Shown piece by piece: positions 35,513-39,786 of a DNA stretch of 39,786 bases. Both the position numbers and the translations under genes were made by a program. The DNA lies in assembly GCA_905479575.1 (NCBI GenBank), contig CAJQNB010000047.1, forward strand, positions 1 through 39,786, written 5' to 3'. A model generated the notes under the pieces. That model worked only from the letters and a program-made list of their open reading frames with translations, ran no database searches and was not told where the DNA came from. The DNA comes from an uncultured Pseudophaeobacter sp. GTDB taxonomy: Bacteria > Pseudomonadota > Alphaproteobacteria > Rhodobacterales > Rhodobacteraceae. Every line of letters begins with the position of its first letter. Position 1 is the stretch's first letter.

Positions 35513-36010
35513 ATGAAAAAGCTTGAAGGAAAAGCGAGCCGATCCTCCGATGTCGTCACATCGGACGTGACCCATGTCAGCGATGCCACCCTGCGCCAGT
35601 TCATGGGCTATCACATGAAGCGGGCGTTCAACATCATTCAGAGCGATCTGGGGCGCACGCTCAAACCCTTTGATTTGCGGATGTTGACCTATACGGCGCT
35701 GGTTCTGATTGTGGACAACCCCGGTCTGCGTCAGTCGCAGCTGGCGGATGCCATGGATGTGGAACGCCCCAATCTGGTGGTGATCATCGACGAGCTGGAG
35801 CGCCGCGAGCTGATCGTCCGCGACCGGGTTCCAACGGACCGGCGCGCCTATGCCCTGAAGGTGACGCTCACCGGGCGGCAGCTTTATGAGAAAGCCGTGG
35901 CTGCGGTTACCGCCCACGAAGAGCAGCTTTTACAGCAGCTTGACGGTGATACGCGTCAGATCGTTATCGCCGCATTGAAAACAATCGAGACCAATAGAGG
36001 GAAAGCTTAG
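35513..36010 (+). CDS. MarR-family regulator (CouR/FerC-like)
   Basis: A 165-residue MarR-type regulator. A winged helix (about residues 60-125) shows NPGLRQSQLADAMDVERPNLVVIIDELERRELIVRDRVPTDRRAYALKVTLTGRQ. The N-terminal 20 residues are polar and longer than in many MarR proteins. It is embedded between the crotonase and CoA-synthase genes. Regulators in the same setting (CouR in Rhodopseudomonas, FerC in Sphingobium) are released from DNA by the hydroxycinnamoyl-CoA product, which is the likely mode here. The start at 35513 has GAGGA 5 nt upstream. Its probable operator is the inverted repeat at 33879-33905. Confidence 0.88.
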   Translation: MKKLEGKASRSSDVVTSDVTHVSDATLRQFMGYHMKRAFNIIQSDLGRTLKPFDLRMLTYTALVLIVDNPGLRQSQLADAMDVERPNLVVIIDELERRELIVRDRVPTDRRAYALKVTLTGRQLYEKAVAAVTAHEEQLLQQLDGDTRQIVIAALKTIETNRGKA

Positions 36011-36013
36011 CTT

Positions 36014-37831
36014 ATGAAACGCACGTCGCAATTTCTCAGTCACTCGATTTCCCGTGAGGACCGCGCCGATGGCGCCATTTTGTTGCGCTCGACCCATGGC
36101 CTGGGGCCAGTTGTCGACAAGACCTCTGATTGGTTGCACCGCTGGGCCAAGGAGGCACCGGATCGGGTGTTCCTGGCAGAGCGCAGCGGTGCCGGCTGGC
36201 GCGAGGAAAGTTATAGCTCCACGCTGCAAAAGGTGCGGCTGATCGCACAGTCGCTGCTGGCACGGGGGATGGGCGCAGATACGCCGATCCTGATCATGTC
36301 CGGCAATGGGGTGGATCACGGGCTGTTGGCCCTGGCGGCACAGTATATCGGTGTGCCGGTGGCCCCGGTGGCTGAACAATATTCGCTGATTCACGGCGCC
36401 CATGGTCGGTTGCGTCAGGCGATCGAGCTGCTGCAACCGACCATGGCCTATGTGGTGGATGCGGATCAGTATGGCGAGGCCCTGAAACTGGACGCCCTGG
36501 AAGGTGTCGAGATCGTCGCCAGCCGTCCTGGCAGCATTGAAACGGTCACGACATTTGATGCCTTGTTGCAGGGCGATGCCGGCGTTGACCTGGATGCAGC
36601 CAATGGGCAGGTCGGCCCGGATACCGTGGCAAAGATCCTGATGACATCGGGCTCTACCTCGGCGCCCAAAGGGGTGCTGACGACCCATCGTATGATGTGC
36701 GTCAACCAGACCCAACTGGCAGACGGGCTGCCGTTTTTACGTGACCGTCCCCCTCGGGTGGTGGACTGGCTGCCGTGGAACCATGTTTTTGGCGGCTCGC
36801 ATAACTTCAACATGATGCTGGCCAACGGCGGCAGCTTCTACATCGATGACGGCAAGCCGGTCAAAGGCCTGTTTGACCGTACGCTGGAAAACCTGTCGAT
36901 GGTGACAGGCAGCCTGGTGTTCAACGTGCCGGTTGGCTTTGCCATGCTGCGCGACGCGCTGGAAAAGGACGCGGCTTTGCGTCAGCGGTTCTTTGAAAAC
37001 CTGGATCTGCTGTTCTACGCCGGGGCCTCGCTGCCGCAGGATGTTTGGCAAAGCTTTGAGAAGATGGCGATTGAGGTCAAAGGCGAAGTGCCGTTGATGA
37101 CATCCTCCTGGGGGCTGACCGAAACCGCCCCCGCCACCATGATGCAGCAAGAACCCATTGGCCGGTCTGGCGTTGTTGGGGTGCCGATGAACGGTGTCAC
37201 CGCCAAGCTGATCCCGGATGCCGACATGCGCTGCGAAGTGCGGGTCAAAGGCCCCAATATCATGCCGGGCTATTATCAAGATCCGCAAAAGACCAAAGAA
37301 GCCTTTGATGATGAAGGCTATTTCATCACCGGCGACGCCATGGTTTTTGTCGATCCTGACGATGTGAACAAGGGCATGAAGTTTGACGGACGTATTTCCG
37401 AAGACTTCAAGCTGTTGACCGGGACCTGGGTGCGCGCGGCAGGGCTGCGGATCGAAATGCTCGCCTGCCTGGCACCGCTGGCAGCGGATCTGGTGATCAC
37501 CGGGCAGGATCGCGATGAAATTGGCTTGATGATCTTCCCAGACCGGGATGCGCTGGCAGCGGCTGGCTTCACACTGGAAGAGGAAGACGGCGCTCTGATC
37601 TGCCCGAAACTTCTGTCCGAGATCCATCACCGCCTGAACGAACGTTCAGGTCGTGTGTCTGGCTCATCGACGCGGGTGGCGCGGGCGATTGTGCTGGCAG
37701 AGCCTGCCTCGCTGACCGAGGGTGAAGTCACCGCCAAGGGCAACCTGAATTTCCGCAAGGTGCTGACGGGACGCGCCAATCTGCTGAAACGGCTTTATGA
37801 TGACGCGGATAGCGGCATCGCAAAACTCTAA
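36014..37831 (+). CDS. Feruloyl-CoA synthase-type hydroxycinnamate-CoA ligase
   Basis: A 605-residue AMP-forming ligase of the feruloyl-CoA synthase family, longer than the 508-residue ligase at 17018-18544. Motifs: P-loop MTSGSTSAPKGVL, VDWLPWNHVFGGSHNFN (typical of this family), SSWGLTETAPATM, and FITGDAMVF followed by FDGRISEDFKLLTGTWV, the feruloyl-CoA synthase version of the hinge region. The C-terminal Lys is in TAKGNLNFRKVL. It makes feruloyl-, coumaroyl- or hydroxycinnamoyl-CoA from the free acid, ATP and CoA. It starts 3 bp after the MarR stop. I cannot read from the sequence which ring substitution it prefers. Confidence 0.92.
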   Translation: MKRTSQFLSHSISREDRADGAILLRSTHGLGPVVDKTSDWLHRWAKEAPDRVFLAERSGAGWREESYSSTLQKVRLIAQSLLARGMGADTPILIMSGNGVDHGLLALAAQYIGVPVAPVAEQYSLIHGAHGRLRQAIELLQPTMAYVVDADQYGEALKLDALEGVEIVASRPGSIETVTTFDALLQGDAGVDLDAANGQVGPDTVAKILMTSGSTSAPKGVLTTHRMMCVNQTQLADGLPFLRDRPPRVVDWLPWNHVFGGSHNFNMMLANGGSFYIDDGKPVKGLFDRTLENLSMVTGSLVFNVPVGFAMLRDALEKDAALRQRFFENLDLLFYAGASLPQDVWQSFEKMAIEVKGEVPLMTSSWGLTETAPATMMQQEPIGRSGVVGVPMNGVTAKLIPDADMRCEVRVKGPNIMPGYYQDPQKTKEAFDDEGYFITGDAMVFVDPDDVNKGMKFDGRISEDFKLLTGTWVRAAGLRIEMLACLAPLAADLVITGQDRDEIGLMIFPDRDALAAAGFTLEEEDGALICPKLLSEIHHRLNERSGRVSGSSTRVARAIVLAEPASLTEGEVTAKGNLNFRKVLTGRANLLKRLYDDADSGIAKL

Positions 37832-37841
37832 AGGAAACAAA

Positions 37842-38714
37842 ATGGTAGATATTTCCAAAGTCCGTGCAATCGACTTTCATACCCATGCTGAAGAATCCTG
37901 TGGTTGCCATGCGGACGACGGCTATGACGAGCTGCAAAGCACCATGGCCAAGTATTTTGGCGCGCCATGGCAGCACCCGCCCACCATCCCGGAAACTGCC
38001 GCACATTACCGCAAGCAAAACATCGCGGCGGTGATTTTTCCCGTCGATGCCGAACGCGAGACTGGCTATCGCCGGTATTCCAACGATGAGGTGATCGAGC
38101 TGGTCAAGCAGAACGATGACGTGCTGATCCCCTTTGCCTCGATTGATCCCTGGAAGGGCAAGATGGCGGTGCGCGAAGCCCGCCGCCTGATCGAGGAACA
38201 CGGCATCAAGGGCTTTAAATTCCACCCCACCATGCAGGGGTTCTACCCCAATGATCGCATGGCCTACCCGTTCTATGAGGTGCTGGCCGAGCACGGCTGT
38301 ATCGCCCTGTTTCACACCGGCCAGACCGGTGTTGGCTCGGGTATGCCCGGTGGCAATGGCATGCGACTGAAATACTCCAACCCGATGTATATGGATGATG
38401 TCGCGGTTGATTTCCCGGATATGAAAATCATTCTGGCGCACCCCTCCTTCCCCTGGCAAGAAGAGGCGCTGTCGGTGGCCCAGCATAAGCCAAATGTCTA
38501 TATCGACCTGTCGGGCTGGTCGCCAAAATACTTCCCGCCAATCCTGGTGCGCTACTGCAATTCCATCCTCAAGAAGAAGGTGTTGTTTGGCTCGGACTGG
38601 CCGATGATCAGCCCCGAGCGCTGGCTGAACGCCTTTGAGCAGATCGACATCAAGGACGAGCTGCGCGAAGACATCATCAAAAACAACGGCGCACGGCTGT
38701 TGGGATTGATGTAA
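37842..38714 (+). CDS. Amidohydrolase-family (ACMSD-like) metal enzyme, CouO/PhdB-like
   Basis: A 290-residue TIM-barrel amidohydrolase (PF04909 type). The metal-site residues are in order: His13 and His15 (DFHTH), Lys126/His128 (GFKFHP), His158 (LFHTGQ), His200 (LAHPSFPW) and Asp252 (FGSDWP). Related enzymes in hydroxycinnamate clusters of Rhodococcus (CouO) and Corynebacterium (phd cluster) are proposed to cleave the 3-oxo-3-arylpropanoyl-CoA into the benzoate and acetyl-CoA. The gene set here (ligase, hydratase, SDR, this enzyme, no aldehyde dehydrogenase) matches that route. A decarboxylase of the ACMSD/gamma-resorcylate type is the main alternative. The start at 37842 has AAGGAAA upstream, 10 bp after the CoA-synthase stop. 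Confidence 0.85.
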   Translation: MVDISKVRAIDFHTHAEESCGCHADDGYDELQSTMAKYFGAPWQHPPTIPETAAHYRKQNIAAVIFPVDAERETGYRRYSNDEVIELVKQNDDVLIPFASIDPWKGKMAVREARRLIEEHGIKGFKFHPTMQGFYPNDRMAYPFYEVLAEHGCIALFHTGQTGVGSGMPGGNGMRLKYSNPMYMDDVAVDFPDMKIILAHPSFPWQEEALSVAQHKPNVYIDLSGWSPKYFPPILVRYCNSILKKKVLFGSDWPMISPERWLNAFEQIDIKDELREDIIKNNGARLLGLM

Positions 38715-38724
38715 ATGACTGTTC

Positions 38725-38755
38725 CAATCCCGGCGCTCGTAACGCTGGGATTGGT
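38725..38755 (+). terminator. Terminator hairpin after the hydroxycinnamate operon
   Basis: CCAATCCC / GGGATTGG, with a further GCG/CGC pair inside (one mismatch) and a 7-base loop, starting 10 bp after the amidohydrolase stop. The following TCGTTCTTT is a weak T-tract. Confidence 0.7.
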
Positions 38756-38788
38756 CGTTCTTTGCCGGTGATCGTGACCCCTTAATTT

Positions 38789-38972
38789 GGGGCTGTTGCA
38801 TTAGTTCGTTGGTGGCGAGTGTCTGCCTGAGTGACCCATTTGGTTACGCGGCATCGAACAGGCCGGCCACGAAGGTGATCTCACCTCTGACGCTTGGCTC
38901 ATTGTGATGGATGTGACCCCGCTTGATAGTTCTGATTGTCTCGATCCCGCTCAAGGTAGCTTTGGCAGTTCA
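38789..38972 (-). mobile_element. IS6-family remnant (right end)
   Basis: GGGGCTGTTGCA at 38789-38800 matches the common end of IS6-family elements (GGxxCTGTTGCA). The transposase tail next to it reads inward from that end. Similarity stops at about 38970, so only about 180 bp of the element remain. Confidence 0.6.
38844..38969 (-). pseudogene. IS6-family transposase, C-terminal fragment
   Basis: The minus strand encodes about 40 residues (TAKATLSGIETIRTIKRGH, then IHHNEPSVRGEITFVAGLFDAA) ending in TAA. The ATLSGIETIRTIKRG stretch is the C-terminal end of IS6-type DDE transposases as I know them. A stop codon lies just upstream and the catalytic core is missing, so the gene is dead. Confidence 0.6.
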
Positions 38973-38980
38973 TCCCATTA

Positions 38981-39697
38981 GCTCAGTGGGTGGTTGTAAA
39001 GGCGTTCCAATTCTTGTGAAAACAGCCACCTCTCGGTACCGTAAATCGAGTTGCGCCGAAAATTATGCTTCAGATTTTTCGCTCAATCTCACCAGCACCA
39101 TATCGAAGGCAAGAGATGTACCCTCTGTCGCGCGGATGCCAACTCTTGGGGAATTTGTGTCGCACAGAGCAAGCCTTTCACGCAACAACAATGGAAACAC
39201 AAAGAGACATATACACCCGGCTGCACATACGATCAGATGTATTCTGATGCTCCATCTCAAGCGGAGCTTGATGAAACCCGCATGCTGATCCTAAAAGATT
39301 TGCGGGTGGCAGGCATCCAACGCATCGAGATGCACTATTCCGTGACGAAGATAGGGCGCACTTTCAGAGCCTGAGTTTTAGATCTGCTGCAGCTTTGACC
39401 ACAAAAAACTTGAGCGATGGTGTTGCAGTTTTTAGTTTGGACTTTACCGATTCCGTTAATCTTGGGTGCAATCACGGGTTGAACAACCACGGAACTCTCA
39501 TTTGGGATCTACCAACCGACCGCATCGATAGTTTCCAAGTGAGACGTACATCAGCGTCGATAGCGTAACTCACAACGGACTGTAGTCTGGCAGTTTAGCG
39601 TCAAAATGTAACATAATACCGATTATAGGATTATAGTATGGAAGTTGGTGGATTCACAAACGAAGTGCAAATTCTTTACTAAAACAGAGAGTTGCAC
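38981..39697. other. Gene-poor, A+T-richer region between IS6 remnant and IS30 gene
   Basis: About 700 bp with base composition unlike the operons to the left. The longest frame is 39051-39374 (+, 107 codons, containing GKRCTLCRADANSWGICVAQ). It has no good ribosome binding site and no family I recognise, so I do not call it a gene. It may be a decayed fragment. The stretch TTAGCTCAGTGGG at 38978-38990 resembles a tRNA D-arm but no tRNA can be folded around it. The last 100 bp are A+T-rich and probably include the IS30 left end, which I cannot delimit. Confidence 0.4.
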
Positions 39698-39709
39698 GGA
39701 GGATGAAGA

Positions 39710-39786
39710 ATGGGAACCCACTACTGTCACCTGAAGCTGGACGAACGTCGCAAGCTTGCAAAGTGGCTTGAAGCCAAAATGCCGAT
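39710..39786 (+). CDS. IS30-family transposase, N-terminal start (runs off the window)
   Basis: An ATG with GGAGG 7 nt upstream opens a frame reading MGTHYCHLKLDERRKLAKWL and then EAKMP to the end of the window (25 codons). The YxHLxLDERRKLxxW pattern is the N-terminal helix-turn-helix region of IS30-type transposases. It appears intact at this end. The DDE core and the right inverted repeat lie outside the window. Confidence 0.7.
   Translation, partial: MGTHYCHLKLDERRKLAKWLEAKMP

Noticed and set aside
38978..38990. TTAGCTCAGTGGG resembling a tRNA D-arm
   Set aside because: No acceptor, anticodon or T-arm pairing can be placed around it, and it sits at the edge of the IS6 remnant.

Overview
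The window reads as a replicon of a Roseobacter-group alphaproteobacterium (Rhodobacteraceae). This is inferred from the high G+C, the codon use, the plasmid-type replication module, the TRAP transporter, the Na+-NQR operon and the aromatic-acid genes. An iteron-type initiator gene diverging from parA-parB marks it as a plasmid, a chromid or a cointegrate rather than an ordinary chromosomal stretch. I see no tRNA, rRNA or CRISPR array.

Layout. (1) 1-2911 and 9407-10420: surface-polysaccharide genes, namely the tail of a Wzc/ExoP-type tyrosine kinase, UDP-glucose dehydrogenase (ugd), a TviB/WbpO-type UDP-HexNAc dehydrogenase and a UDP-glucuronate 4-epimerase. (2) 3319-9376: a tandem-GAF protein, then the replication/partition core: an unknown gene coupled to a Rep_3-type initiator, an origin with 22-bp iterons, parA and parB. 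Three near-identical 17-bp palindromes (candidate parS) lie in rep, in the origin and in parB. (3) 10534-16532: an envelope module. A leftward DUF4173-response regulator-histidine kinase set is followed by an MltB transglycosylase and faces a divergent second MltB with a Tat-lipoprotein signal. (4) 17018-22605: an AMP-dependent acyl-CoA ligase, a TRAP transporter (DctP-Q-M) and an IclR regulator, with similar AATTC/GAAT-type sites upstream of three of the genes. A 260-bp MITE-like foldback element sits exactly at the iclR stop codon. (5) 22958-31220: a CBS-pair protein, a small membrane protein, apbE-nqrM divergent from nqrABCDEF, and a terminator. (6) 31299-38714: mobR/mobA (3-hydroxybenzoate 4-hydroxylase) followed by a tight operon of SDR, crotonase, MarR, feruloyl/coumaroyl-CoA synthase and amidohydrolase. 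This gene set matches the CoA-dependent, aldehyde-free hydroxycinnamate route (CouLMNO-like). (7) 38715-39786: mobile-element debris, with an IS6-family transposase tail and the start of an IS30-family transposase.

How it works together (inference). Ugd plus the 4-epimerase would supply UDP-GlcA and UDP-GalA, and TviB would supply a UDP-HexNAc uronate, for an exopolysaccharide whose polymerisation the kinase controls. The hydroxycinnamate operon would shorten the side chain to a benzoate plus acetyl-CoA. MobA next door suggests that the natural product is 3-hydroxybenzoate, which would feed protocatechuate catabolism. Na+-NQR with its two maturation factors forms a complete sodium-pumping NADH dehydrogenase module.
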